Positions 1 to 7,779 of a DNA stretch of 33,019 nt are shown here, piece after piece (the first letter of the stretch is position 1; each line of letters begins with the position of its first letter). A model generated the notes under the pieces. That model ran no database searches. It saw only the letters and a list, made by a program, of their open reading frames with translations, and was not told the origin of the DNA. The stretch comes from an uncultured Anaerolineae bacterium (GTDB lineage Bacteria; Chloroflexota; Anaerolineae; Anaerolineales; Villigracilaceae): NCBI GenBank assembly GCA_903838415.1, contig CAILYI010000058.1, positions 1 through 33,019 of the forward strand, read 5' to 3'. The translations under genes and the position numbers were made by a program.

Positions 1-653
1 GGGTGCAGGGAAACGGCCAGACGGAATTGGCCGAGGCGCTGACCGGGCTGCGCGGCATAGAAAGCGGCAAAATCAGCCTGGGCGACAAAGACCTAACCGG
101 CAAATCACCGCGCGCCTTTACTGAAACCGGCCTGGCGCACATCCCGGAAGACCGTCAGCGGCATGGATTGGTGATGAGTTACACCGTGGCAGATAATATG
201 GTGCTGTGTGATTACTACAAGGCACCCTTCAGCAAGCGCGGCATCATCCAGCAGGCTTTTCTCGACAAAAACGCGCGCGAACTCATCAAGGAATATGACG
301 TCCGCACGCCATCGCCGTATGTGGCGGCGAGCAAACTCTCGGGCGGCAACCAGCAAAAGGTGATTGTGGCGCGCGAACTGAGCCGCCCCGTCAAACTGGT
401 GATTGCCAACCAGCCCACACGCGGCCTGGATGTTGGTTCGATCGAATACATTCACAAGGAAATCATCACCATGCGCGACCGCGGCGTGGCGGTGCTGTTG
501 ATCTCGGCTGAACTGGACGAGATCATGTCCCTTTCCGACCGGATTGCGGTCATGTATCATGGCGAAATCGTCACAACGGTGGACGCCAAACAGGTCACCC
601 GTGAGCAACTTGGCTTATGGATGGCCGGTGCGCGACCCGAAACAACCCGATAA
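1..653 (+). CDS. ABC transporter ATP-binding protein, second ATPase half, BmpA/nucleoside or simple-sugar type (5' truncated)
   Basis: The reading frame is open at the left edge (first full codon at 3, inside a V-Q-G-N-G-Q motif), so only the C-terminal part of the second nucleotide-binding domain is present; its Walker A lies outside the window. Visible are the signature motif LSGGNQQK (about residue 113 of the fragment), a Walker B region ending in the D-loop sequence PTRGLD, and the switch-region ISAELDEI. The Q-G-N-G-Q-T-E-L and HIPEDRQRHGL stretches are typical of the double-ATPase proteins that energise uptake of nucleosides or simple sugars with a BmpA-like binding lipoprotein and two permeases (YufO/NupO type). 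It acts on the cytoplasmic face of the membrane. A terminator follows directly, so its permeases must lie upstream or elsewhere. Family call is firm; substrate is inferred. Confidence 0.9.
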   Translation, partial: VQGNGQTELAEALTGLRGIESGKISLGDKDLTGKSPRAFTETGLAHIPEDRQRHGLVMSYTVADNMVLCDYYKAPFSKRGIIQQAFLDKNARELIKEYDVRTPSPYVAASKLSGGNQQKVIVARELSRPVKLVIANQPTRGLDVGSIEYIHKEIITMRDRGVAVLLISAELDEIMSLSDRIAVMYHGEIVTTVDAKQVTREQLGLWMAGARPETTR

Positions 654-660
654 CCCATCA

Positions 661-696
661 AAGGGGCTGATCTGGGATCAGCCCCTTATTTTTTTC
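661..696 (+). terminator. Rho-independent terminator after the ABC transporter gene
   Basis: A perfect 12-bp stem (661-672 with 676-687) with a TGG loop is followed by A and seven T residues. It starts 7 bases after the stop codon and separates the transporter operon from the lipoprotein array. Confidence 0.93.
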
Positions 697-772
697 TCCG
701 TGCCACCAAAGGGGGATGCCTATGTTGACGAATGCGAAGTAAAATAGCTCTTATCAATCCAAGGAGGAGTTT

Positions 773-1462
773 ATGCTACACAAATTCCGCAGCGTTTCAA
801 TTCTTACCATCATCATGCTATTCCTGTCGGCCTGCAATCTTCCGCAAGCTGCCTCGGATGATCCAAACACCGTCATGACAGTGGCCGCGCAGACCATCGA
901 AGCCAAATTTACGCAGAAGTCCTTGCTCACACCATCGGCCACCTTCCCACTGCCGGTTACGCAAACCCCCGCACCGCCCAGCCAAACCCCGGCCCCTGTC
1001 AACTCAGTCACGCCAACCGCCATGTGTGATCTGGCTTTATACGTTACGGACGTTTCCGTGCCCGATGGCTCGCCATTTCTCGCCAACCAGGCTTTTACCA
1101 AGACCTGGCGCTTGCAAAATAATGGCACCTGTACCTGGACGAGCGGATACCAGGTCATCTTTGATAACGGTGATTCGATGAGCGGCCCAGCCACCCAGGC
1201 CCTGGCCGGATCAGTCGCACCGGGGCAGACTGTGGATATTTCCGTCAATCTCAAGGCGCCCGCCACGACCGGTTCATTCCGCGGCTATTGGAAACTGCGC
1301 AACCCATCCGGGGTTTTGGTCCCGATTGCGAACGGCTACCAGGAAAATTCATTTTTCGTCGACATAAAAGTCATACCGCCCACCGCAACAGTCACACCCA
1401 CCTCGAGTATCACCCCGACCCTTATCATCAGCCCGTCAAACACGCCGACTCCAACTCCCTAA
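773..1462 (+). CDS. NBR1-Ig-like domain lipoprotein 1
   Basis: A 229-residue predicted lipoprotein. The signal peptide ends in the lipobox L-S-A-C with Cys21 as the lipidated residue. After a segment containing AAQTIEAKFTQ (about 38-48) comes a Pro/Thr-rich linker, then one NBR1-type (four-tryptophan) Ig-like domain at about 85-200. Its markers are VPDG, FTKTWRLQNNGTCTW, VAPGQTVDISV and FRGYWKLR. The protein ends in a Thr/Pro tail (203-229). NBR1-Ig domains are beta-sandwich modules best known from eukaryotic NBR1/ILRUN and are frequent in Chloroflexota surface proteins, where their ligand is unknown. The start is supported by an AAGGAGGAG ribosome binding site at 761-769. It is the first of four similar genes in a row, each apparently separately transcribed. 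No enzymatic motif is visible. Confidence 0.9.
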   Translation: MLHKFRSVSILTIIMLFLSACNLPQAASDDPNTVMTVAAQTIEAKFTQKSLLTPSATFPLPVTQTPAPPSQTPAPVNSVTPTAMCDLALYVTDVSVPDGSPFLANQAFTKTWRLQNNGTCTWTSGYQVIFDNGDSMSGPATQALAGSVAPGQTVDISVNLKAPATTGSFRGYWKLRNPSGVLVPIANGYQENSFFVDIKVIPPTATVTPTSSITPTLIISPSNTPTPTP

Positions 1463-1477
1463 GCTGGCCCGCCCCTC

Positions 1478-1510
1478 AAAAAGCGGAGGCCGAGCTGGCC
1501 TCCGCTTTTT
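1478..1510 (+). terminator. Strong terminator after lipoprotein 1
   Basis: A 14-bp perfect stem (1478-1491 with 1497-1510) has a GAGCT loop. The A-rich left end pairs with the T tract, so it could work in both directions. It overlaps the expected -35 region of the next promoter. Confidence 0.93.
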
Positions 1511-1512
1511 GT

Positions 1513-1518
1513 TATAAT
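1513..1518 (+). promoter_or_regulatory. -10 box TATAAT upstream of lipoprotein 2
   Basis: An exact TATAAT lies 23 bases before the ATG at 1542 and directly after the preceding terminator. The leader would be about 17-20 bases. No good -35 hexamer is seen, because that position falls inside the terminator stem. Confidence 0.6.
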
Positions 1519-1541
1519 ACCGATGGTTCGAAAGGAAAAAC

Positions 1542-2519
1542 ATGAAACATAAAATTTACGTTGTATTTTCCATCTGCGCCGCGCTGACTCTATTCCTGAG
1601 CGCCTGCGGTGCGGAGACTCAGCCCACCCCCGATGCAGCCGCCATCTCCACCTCGGCCGCTCAAACGGTGGAGGCCCGTTTTACCCTGCAGGCGGCCCTG
1701 CAAGCCACGGAAACCCCGGCACCGCCCGCCGAAACCCCCATGCCAGCCGCCACATCCACATTGGGCTACCCGCCCACTCAGACGACCGCGCCCGGCCTGC
1801 CCTCGCCCACCTCCAACGGAAAGCCGTGTTACGCCATGACCTTTGTGTCAGATGTCAGCATTCCTGACGGCATGATCATGGCCCCCGGCGCCAAATTCAC
1901 CAAAACATGGCGGGTGCGCAATGACGGCAACTGCGTTTGGGATCCGAGCTACACGCTTGAACTGGCCATGGGCGACGCGATGAGCACCGTCACGAAAATC
2001 CCGCTGACCAAAACGGTTTACCCCGATGACAGTATCGATTTTTCGGTTGACATGGTGGCGCCGGACACCAATGGAACCTATGCCGGTTATTGGCATGTTG
2101 CCACGCCCTATGGTGGCTATATGGGCGTCGGCAGTTACAATCAAAATCTGGTTGTAAAGATTCAAGTCACCACCAAACCCGACCTGGCCTTTGGCGCGGT
2201 CAGCGTGGCCTATGACTATACCCGCAGACCAGAAAAGGGTTGTACATCAGCTGGCGCATATTACGACTTTAGCGCCACCATTACCGCCAACGGCCCCGGT
2301 GAATTCCAATATCGCTGGGATCGCAACCCATTTGATGGAAAAGTTGAAGGCGGCGTCTTGAAATTCGCTGCCGCTGGTTCCAAGACAGTCTACTTTACCT
2401 GGCACATGACCGCCGACCATCTTCAAGATATTGACCGCTGGGTTGGAATCACCACTGTCGTCGATTCGAAAGAAACAAGGTTTGATCGAATCATGTTCCG
2501 TTACACCTGCGCACCCTAG
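1542..2519 (+). CDS. NBR1-Ig-like domain lipoprotein 2, with an additional C-terminal beta domain
   Basis: A 325-residue predicted lipoprotein with lipobox L-S-A-C (Cys22), the shared segment SAAQTVEARFTLQ (about 38-50) and a Pro/Thr/Ala linker to about residue 94. The NBR1-Ig domain spans about 96-209, with IPDG, FTKTWRVRNDGNCVW and YAGYWHV. A second domain (about 213-325) is related to the C-terminal domain of the next gene: both contain an I-T-x-N-G-P-G-E core, a following Tyr-x-Trp, an F-x-A-A-G-S-x-T-V strand, and Cys residues near the start and the last residues that could form a disulfide. The ribosome binding site AAAGGAAAAA is weak, but the ATG is the only start giving a proper signal peptide. 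Function is unknown; surface display or ligand binding is inferred from architecture. Confidence 0.9.
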   Translation: MKHKIYVVFSICAALTLFLSACGAETQPTPDAAAISTSAAQTVEARFTLQAALQATETPAPPAETPMPAATSTLGYPPTQTTAPGLPSPTSNGKPCYAMTFVSDVSIPDGMIMAPGAKFTKTWRVRNDGNCVWDPSYTLELAMGDAMSTVTKIPLTKTVYPDDSIDFSVDMVAPDTNGTYAGYWHVATPYGGYMGVGSYNQNLVVKIQVTTKPDLAFGAVSVAYDYTRRPEKGCTSAGAYYDFSATITANGPGEFQYRWDRNPFDGKVEGGVLKFAAAGSKTVYFTWHMTADHLQDIDRWVGITTVVDSKETRFDRIMFRYTCAP

Positions 2520-2527
2520 AATTACCA

Positions 2528-2555
2528 GCCGGGGTTTCGACCCCGGCATTTTTTA
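2528..2555 (+). terminator. Terminator after lipoprotein 2
   Basis: An 8-bp GC stem (2528-2535 with 2540-2547) with a stable TTCG tetraloop is followed by A and six T residues. Confidence 0.93.
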
Positions 2556-2595
2556 TTGCATAAAGTAAAAATTTTGCGAGAGGAGAATCTCAAAC

Positions 2596-3567
2596 ATGAA
2601 AAACCATCGAATTCCATTCCTGGCGCTTGCACTGATGCTGATTTTGAGCGCCTGCAACCTGCCATCGTCGCAAGCCACTGAACAAATCAGCCCAAACGCC
2701 GTCTTTACAGCCGCTGCCCAAACAGTGGAAGCGCAGCTCACCCAGAATTCTTTAATCATTCCCACCAACCCACCCGCGACGGTTGCACCGCCACCCCCAC
2801 CCACCAGCCTGCCGCCCACCGTGGCCGCCACAGCACTTCCCATTGTCACGCCGGTAACCACCACGTTACCGGCAGCGGTGGCAACCTCCTCATGTGACGC
2901 TGCCCAGTTCGTCACCGATGTCACCGTGCCGGATGGCACGCAGTACAGTGGAGGCGCAACCTTCGTCAAAACCTGGCGTTTGACAAATACCGGCAGTTGC
3001 ACCTGGAATTCTTCCTACAACCTGGTTTTTGACTCGGGAATTTCCATGGGTGGACCCGCCAGCCAGCCACTGGTCGGGACAATTGTTCCTGGCGCAAGCG
3101 TGGATATCTCCGTCAATTTACAAGCCCCGGCCACGGATAACACCTATCGCGGCTATTGGGGGCTGACAAACGCCTCCGGCGCGCGCATCCCGGTGACAGG
3201 CGGTTCAAACGGAAAATCCTTCTACGTTGAGATCAAGGTTGGGGCTGGCGGCAGCGGCGATAGCAGCGGCGGGAAATTTGCTGTCAACAGCGTGGGATTT
3301 AGCGTCACGCGCAGCGGCACTTGCGCCTCCGGGAAGTACGTGGTCACGGCAACCATCACCACCAATGGCCCTGGTGAAGTGACTTACAAATGGATTTATA
3401 GCGATGGCGGAACTGACGGCATAGCCCATGATCCGCTGGTATTTTCTGCGGCTGGCAGCCAGACCGTCACAACCGAATGGAGCACCAGCGCCAGCGTCTG
3501 GCTGGATCTCTACATCGACAAGCCCAACCATCAACAATTCGCGCGCGCAACATTGACTTGTCCATAA
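2596..3567 (+). CDS. NBR1-Ig-like domain lipoprotein 3, with an additional C-terminal beta domain
   Basis: A 323-residue predicted lipoprotein: lipobox L-S-A-C (Cys20), shared segment AVFTAAAQTVEAQLTQ (about 35-50) and a Pro/Thr/Ala-rich linker to about 98. The NBR1-Ig domain lies at about 100-215, with VPDG, FVKTWRLTNTGSCTW, VPGASVDISVNL and YRGYWGLTN. After a short Gly/Ser linker (about 217-223) comes a C-terminal domain (about 224-323) paralogous to that of lipoprotein 2, sharing ITTNGPGE, F-S-A-A-G-S-Q-T-V and terminal T-C-P. The ribosome binding site GAGAGGAGA (2579-2587) fixes the start. Together with lipoprotein 2 it looks like a tandem duplication that has diverged. Confidence 0.9.
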   Translation: MKNHRIPFLALALMLILSACNLPSSQATEQISPNAVFTAAAQTVEAQLTQNSLIIPTNPPATVAPPPPPTSLPPTVAATALPIVTPVTTTLPAAVATSSCDAAQFVTDVTVPDGTQYSGGATFVKTWRLTNTGSCTWNSSYNLVFDSGISMGGPASQPLVGTIVPGASVDISVNLQAPATDNTYRGYWGLTNASGARIPVTGGSNGKSFYVEIKVGAGGSGDSSGGKFAVNSVGFSVTRSGTCASGKYVVTATITTNGPGEVTYKWIYSDGGTDGIAHDPLVFSAAGSQTVTTEWSTSASVWLDLYIDKPNHQQFARATLTCP

Positions 3568-3575
3568 TCAACTCT

Positions 3576-3604
3576 GGAGCCGGGGAAACCCGGCTCCTTT
3601 TTTT
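3576..3604 (+). terminator. Terminator after lipoprotein 3
   Basis: A 9-bp perfect stem (3576-3584 with 3589-3597) with a GAAA tetraloop is followed by seven T residues. Confidence 0.94.
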
Positions 3605-3670
3605 ACAGGGAACTTTTCAGGAAGTCCGTGCGTCATTAAATAGGATGTTTTCATTCGCAAGGAGGAAGCC

Positions 3671-5059
3671 ATGCGTTTAATGAATAAGTTTATTTCGCCC
3701 GCTTTACTGGTTTTACTCGGAGTCGGCTTATCCCTGTTGTTGACAGCCTGTAACCTGCCCACGGGCACCCCCAATGCCGCCGCTACCATGAAAGCCGTTT
3801 ATACGGCCCAAATCATCAGCACCAGGGAAGTCGCCATGACGCCCTCCTGGCCGGTCGCCACGGCGTTCCCGTTGCCATCCATCACTTTGCCGACTCTGCC
3901 GCCATTTACGCCAGTCCCAACGCTGACACCTGTCCCAACCCTTTCACCGCTGCCGCCATCCGCCACCTCGTTGCCGCCAACACTGGTCACATACTGCGAT
4001 TCGGCAGCCTACGTGAAGGATATCAGCGTGCCAGATGGGACAATTTTCGCGCCTGGTACACAGTTCACCAAAACCTGGCGTTTGCAAAACATCGGAACCT
4101 GCTCCTGGACATCCGCCTACTCGCTGGTTTTCTACAGCGGCAACCCGATGAGCGGCCCAACCTCGATCGGCCTGCCCGGCAACGTCAACCCCGGGAGATA
4201 TGTCGATATTTCGGTTAATCTGACTGCGCCCTCGCTCGAGGGACTTTATCGAGGCTATTGGGTACTGCGTAATAGCGCCGGAGTAATCTTCGGCCTGGGA
4301 GGGGCTGCCCATGATCCCTTTTATGTGGATATCAGAGTCGTGGGAGGCATGACAATGGTTTTCGACTTCGCCTCCAGCAGCACCTACTGCACCGCCGATT
4401 GGCGCTCTGGCGCGGGTGATTTGGGCTGTCCCGGCAACACCAGCGGGAAAAAGGGCTACGTTCTCAGACAGGATAACCCCCAACTCGAAAATGGACAGGT
4501 TTACAGCGGTTCCGGCTTGCTGATGGTGCCTGAAAACATCACCAACGGTTATTTACAGGGCTATTACCAGCCCTTCCTGGTGCAAAAAGGTGACAGATTC
4601 CGCGCCATCATCAACTGCGCTTACCTGGCAAACGGCTGTAACGCCATCTTCCGCCTGGATTACCAGTTTGGGAATGGGCCGGTCAGTACCATCTGGCAGT
4701 TTACCGAGGCCTACGAAGGCCAATACTACGCAATGGATATCGATTTAAACGCCCTGGCCGGATACCAGACCAAGTTTATTTTGACGGTACTCTCCAACGG
4801 CCCGGCGGAAAACGATCGACCGGTCTGGGTGGCCCCACGCATCGACCGCCCATCCAACCTGGTGACGCCATCAGCCACGCCAACCGTCACAGCAACGGTA
4901 ACCGCTACCGCTACGATGACCAAGACCGCCACTGCGACTTCCACCGCCACAGCCACGGCAACTTCTACGGCAACTTCCACGTCAACGGCCACGGCTACCG
5001 CCACATCCACAGCCACCGCCACATCCACCGCGACGGCGACTGCCACAACCGGGCCGTAA
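3671..5059 (+). CDS. NBR1-Ig-like domain lipoprotein 4, with a unique C-terminal domain and Thr/Ala/Ser repeat tail
   Basis: A 462-residue predicted lipoprotein, the largest of the array. The lipobox is L-T-A-C (Cys27). A Pro/Thr/Leu linker (about 57-107) leads to the NBR1-Ig domain at about 109-222, with VPDG, FTKTWRLQNIGTCSW, VNPGRYVDISVNL and YRGYWVLR. It is followed by a beta-rich region (about 224-400) not found in the sister genes; it contains four Cys (two in YCTADW...LGCPG, two in NCAYLANGCN) that could form two disulfides. Residues 400-462 are almost only Thr, Ala, Ser and Val, a low-complexity tail like that seen in many Chloroflexota surface proteins. The start is set by an AAGGAGGAA ribosome binding site at 3659-3667. 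Function is unknown. Confidence 0.88.
   Translation: MRLMNKFISPALLVLLGVGLSLLLTACNLPTGTPNAAATMKAVYTAQIISTREVAMTPSWPVATAFPLPSITLPTLPPFTPVPTLTPVPTLSPLPPSATSLPPTLVTYCDSAAYVKDISVPDGTIFAPGTQFTKTWRLQNIGTCSWTSAYSLVFYSGNPMSGPTSIGLPGNVNPGRYVDISVNLTAPSLEGLYRGYWVLRNSAGVIFGLGGAAHDPFYVDIRVVGGMTMVFDFASSSTYCTADWRSGAGDLGCPGNTSGKKGYVLRQDNPQLENGQVYSGSGLLMVPENITNGYLQGYYQPFLVQKGDRFRAIINCAYLANGCNAIFRLDYQFGNGPVSTIWQFTEAYEGQYYAMDIDLNALAGYQTKFILTVLSNGPAENDRPVWVAPRIDRPSNLVTPSATPTVTATVTATATMTKTATATSTATATATSTATSTSTATATATSTATATSTATATATTGP
4866..5056 (+). repeat. Low-complexity Thr-Ala/Thr-Ser coding repeat
   Basis: Imperfect hexanucleotide repeat (A-C-N-G-C-N and A-C-N-T-C-N dicodons) encoding the C-terminal tail of lipoprotein 4. 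Codon third positions vary, so the repeat is kept at protein level rather than being a fresh slippage tract. It produces a long artefactual open frame on the other strand. Confidence 0.85.
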
Positions 5060-5138
5060 AACCCGGCAAAAGGCCGCAACAACGCCATTCCACATCTGAA
5101 ATTCCGGCCTGAGATTCTTGTGATCTCGCTGTAGATAA

Positions 5139-5208
5139 ATGATTTCTGCGGGTGTGAAAATGATTCCTACGAGTGTTGAAACGATGCCTGCGGGTGGTTA
5201 AATGATTC
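5139..5208. repeat. 21-bp tandem repeat, three copies plus a partial fourth
   Basis: Units at 5139-5159, 5160-5180 and 5181-5201, with a partial fourth from 5202, follow the pattern A-[TC]-GAT-[TG]-[TC]-CT-[GA]-CG-[GA]-GTG followed by a variable AT-rich end. Unit length is a multiple of three and one strand reads as a 20-codon ORF, but there is no ribosome binding site and no family match that I recognise. The rest of 5060-5276 holds only the palindrome listed separately. Confidence 0.8.
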
Positions 5209-5219
5209 GGCTGCACAAC

Positions 5220-5260
5220 AACAGGTCTGACAGGGCTTTCGCCAACCTGTCAGGCCTGTT
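5220..5260. terminator. Long palindrome between convergent genes, probable terminator
   Basis: A 15-bp stem (5220-5234 with 5246-5260) with one T-G wobble and an 11-base loop is followed on the + strand by T-GA-TTTT. It lies between lipoprotein 4 (+) and the DinB-like gene (-) and could end transcription from both. The ACAGG/CCTGT-rich arms resemble an interspersed element rather than a simple gene-specific terminator. Confidence 0.65.
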
Positions 5261-5276
5261 TGATTTTCTCACCAGC

Positions 5277-5849
5277 TTACGCGGCGTGAGACTGCCGCAC
5301 AATCTCTCTAATTTGCCCAAGGTGATCGTCATCGTGCATCAAACCAAAAACAAAGCGCCCGATGGTATTGATGTGCGGCCCTTTTGGCCAGGCTTCGTAC
5401 TCCATCTCCAGATGCGCTTCCTGGGGCCACATCTCCAGGCTTGCCAGGCGCATGCGGCGGCTTTCCTCCAGGCGTTGGCGACAGGCTGCGATGGTCTTCA
5501 TCTCTTCCCACGGAACTTCATACCGCGAACGCCCATGATGCTCCACCCCGCGCGCCATTTCGGCGGCAAGTGCGGCTGATTCTTCCGAAGATGCGGTCGT
5601 GTGGACGATGACGTGCCCCAAATTCCAGGCCAAATCCGCTTCTGCAGCGTTTGACGCATATTGATCGTGTTTTTTGGGGTCATCCGGTTCGAAGGTTACA
5701 TCGGCGTCAACGCAGGAGACGATCTCAGCCAACATGCTGTCGATCATCTCGTTGGTTAAGTCACGCAAATCGTCGGCGGTTAATGTTAAACCTGCCAGAA
5801 ACTCGACAAAACTGATTTCTTTGTTACGAACGGCTTGAAAATTCAACAT
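5277..5849 (-). CDS. DinB-like four-helix-bundle protein
   Basis: A 190-residue protein of the DinB/YfiT-like superfamily, whose members are metal-dependent four-helix bundles, many of them thiol-dependent transferases or of unknown role. Visible motifs are the mid-protein helix with NLGHVIVH (about 97-104) and the C-terminal HDDDHLGQI (about 171-179), which supply the usual histidine metal ligands. The frame is open further upstream, but I chose the ATG at 5849 because an AAAGGA ribosome binding site lies 6 bases before it and the extension looks non-coding. It is cytosolic and monocistronic, convergent with the lipoprotein array. Specific substrate cannot be stated. Confidence 0.8.
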   Translation of the reverse strand: MLNFQAVRNKEISFVEFLAGLTLTADDLRDLTNEMIDSMLAEIVSCVDADVTFEPDDPKKHDQYASNAAEADLAWNLGHVIVHTTASSEESAALAAEMARGVEHHGRSRYEVPWEEMKTIAACRQRLEESRRMRLASLEMWPQEAHLEMEYEAWPKGPHINTIGRFVFGLMHDDDHLGQIREIVRQSHAA

Positions 5850-6099
5850 ATTTTTTCCTTTGGCTGGCAACGAGTCAGTCATTGCGGCATGGATTGAGAA
5901 AATATTCCGGATTCGATTGTGCAAATATTTCTGTTTACGCCCAAATCTTACCCGGATTTTGCATCCCGTGCGGAAAATCGGTAAACTGACTTTGGGAAGG
6001 CCCCGACGGTAAAATTACACGGAACTGTTGGATTTGTTCTCACTTTGAAATTTCGCGGTATCATTAATCCAAGCAATCCCTCAAAAAATGGAGGCTAAA

Positions 6100-6975
6100 A
6101 TGCAGCCAGAACTGACTGAAAAAATCCTGGAATTAATCCGCCGGACTTCGACCAACCTGCCCGCGGACGTGGAAGAACGCCTGCACGCCGCAGTGGAAAA
6201 AGAAACCCCCGGTTCGGCGGCACGCGGCGCGCTCGAGACGGTCATCAAAAACGTGGAACTCTCCCGCGCCCAATCCACACCGATTTGCCAGGATACCGGC
6301 ACCCCGATTTTTTATGTCTACTACCCTGAAGGCTGGAGCACGCGCCAGTTGAAGGAACAAATCCGAAACGCGATGGTGCAGGCCACCAAGCTGAATTATA
6401 TGCGGCCAAACGCCGTCGATGCCATTTACGACAAAAATAGTGGCAACAACCTGGGCGGCGAGGATTTCCCGTCTGTTCACTTTGAAGAAGTCGCGGGCGA
6501 GGCACTGACCATCGAGTTAATGCTCAAAGGCGGCGGCTGCGAAAACGTCGGGGCGCAGTATTCCCTGCCCGATAACCGGCTCGGCGCGGGACGGGATTTG
6601 GCCGGAGTGCGCAAAGTCGTGCTCGACGCCGTCCAAAAAGCGCAGGGACAGGGCTGCGCGCCGGGGATTTTGGGCGTTGCCATCGGCGGCGACCGCGGCT
6701 CATCCTATTACAAATCCAAGGAAGTTTTGTTCGATAAACTTGGCACGCGCAACGCCGATCCGAAACTGGCCGAACTGGAAGAACGCCTGACCAGCGAAGC
6801 CAATACACTCGGCATCGGCCCGATGGGCTTTGGCGGCGAGACAACCGTGATTGACACCAAAATCGTCGGGATGCACCGCCTGCCCGCTTCGTTTTTCGTT
6901 TCGGTTTCTTATATGTGCTGGGCCTATCGCCGCCGCAAAATGACGGTGAAGGGCGAAGTTGTTGATTACGATTAA
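6100..6975 (+). CDS. Class I fumarate hydratase, alpha (N-terminal) subunit
   Basis: A 291-residue protein matching the catalytic Fe-S subunit of two-subunit class I fumarases (FumA N-terminal half, TtdA-like). It would interconvert fumarate and malate in the citric acid cycle in the cytosol. Three cysteines in conserved settings are the expected 4Fe-4S ligands: Cys63 in ICQDTG, Cys147 in GGGCEN and Cys186 in GQGCAPG; GVAIGGDRG follows. Although an ATG exists at 6088, the GGAGG at 6090-6094 overlaps it and sits 5 bases before the ATG at 6100, so 6100 is preferred. The beta subunit follows after 59 bases. L-tartrate dehydratase is the main alternative, less likely in a housekeeping setting. 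Confidence 0.93.
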   Translation: MQPELTEKILELIRRTSTNLPADVEERLHAAVEKETPGSAARGALETVIKNVELSRAQSTPICQDTGTPIFYVYYPEGWSTRQLKEQIRNAMVQATKLNYMRPNAVDAIYDKNSGNNLGGEDFPSVHFEEVAGEALTIELMLKGGGCENVGAQYSLPDNRLGAGRDLAGVRKVVLDAVQKAQGQGCAPGILGVAIGGDRGSSYYKSKEVLFDKLGTRNADPKLAELEERLTSEANTLGIGPMGFGGETTVIDTKIVGMHRLPASFFVSVSYMCWAYRRRKMTVKGEVVDYD

Positions 6976-7034
6976 TGGGCAGCGGCGCGGCGAATCGACG
7001 TTTTCGTTCGGCGCGAGCCTCAGGAGATGAAATC

Positions 7035-7661
7035 ATGCGAGAAATCAATATCCCCATCAGCGATGAAACCATCCGCGAGTTGAAAGTTGGCGAGCCGGTC
7101 TTATTGAGCGGCATCATGGTCACCGGGCGCGACGCCGCGCACAAATGGATGATCGAGACTTTCATCAAGCAAACCCGCGCCCCACAGGGCGATGACCTGC
7201 AAGCCTACGACGAGCTCAAGAAACTGCTCAACGGCAGTGTCATCTATCACTGCGGACCGGTGGTGGCCGGATTGGACACCAAGGAATACCGTTTCGTCGC
7301 CGCCGGGCCGACCACATCCATCCGCGAGGAGCCGTATCAGGCCGATGTGATGAAACATTTCAACGTGAAGGGCGTGATTGGCAAGGGCGGCATGGGCGCG
7401 AAAACGCTCAAAGGCTGCCAGGAAACCCCCGGCGTATATTTGCACGCCATCGGCGGAGCGGCCTCCTTTATCGCGCAGTCGGTCAAAAAAGTGTTGGGCG
7501 TCTACAAAATGGAATTTGGCGTGCCGGAAGCGCTGTGGGTGATCGAAGTGAAGGATTTCCCCGCGGTGGTGACGATGGACGCCCACGGCCAGAGTCAACA
7601 TGCGGCCATTGACAGCAAATCCAGGCAGGTGCTGGATGAATTACTGGCAAAGCCTTATTAG
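7035..7661 (+). CDS. Class I fumarate hydratase, beta (C-terminal) subunit
   Basis: A 208-residue protein matching the swivelling C-terminal domain of class I fumarase, encoded separately as in many anaerobes and archaea. Conserved features are LSGIMVTGRDAAHK (about 24-37), YHCGPVV, the AAGPTTSIRE stretch and the GKGGMG loop (about 116-121). It completes the active site of the alpha subunit. The start at 7035 has an AGGAGA ribosome binding site at 7022-7027; the frame is open to 6975 but the extra residues resemble no family member. It is the last gene of the two-gene operon. Confidence 0.93.
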   Translation: MREINIPISDETIRELKVGEPVLLSGIMVTGRDAAHKWMIETFIKQTRAPQGDDLQAYDELKKLLNGSVIYHCGPVVAGLDTKEYRFVAAGPTTSIREEPYQADVMKHFNVKGVIGKGGMGAKTLKGCQETPGVYLHAIGGAASFIAQSVKKVLGVYKMEFGVPEALWVIEVKDFPAVVTMDAHGQSQHAAIDSKSRQVLDELLAKPY

Positions 7662-7671
7662 CTCAGTTCAA

Positions 7672-7724
7672 AGCCTCTTGCGATAAGGTCAAGCGAATTA
7701 TTTTCGCAGGAGGCTCTAATTTTT
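7672..7724 (+). terminator. Terminator-like hairpin after the fumarase operon
   Basis: A 12-bp stem (7672-7683 with 7704-7715) including one G-T wobble has a 20-base loop that can form a small inner GCGAA/TTCGC hairpin. It is followed by CTAATTTTT. The GGAGG in its right arm is therefore probably structural and not a ribosome binding site, since no start codon follows at a useful distance. Confidence 0.7.
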
Positions 7725-7779
7725 CACAACCCTGGCGCGGATTTTTCAGCCCGCTGGCTTGATCGGAACCCGTTCCCTC

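Noticed and set aside
4726..5088. Minus-strand 120-codon frame rich in Val/Ala/Asp
   Set aside because: It is the antisense of the Thr/Ala/Ser tail of lipoprotein 4; the composition is a direct by-product of the hexanucleotide repeat.
5139..5201. 20-codon ORF made of the 21-bp repeats
   Set aside because: There is no ribosome binding site, no family resemblance, and the opposite strand is equally open; more likely non-coding.
5139..5208. CRISPR-like array
   Set aside because: The repeats are directly adjacent 21-bp units without spacers, and no cas gene is nearby.
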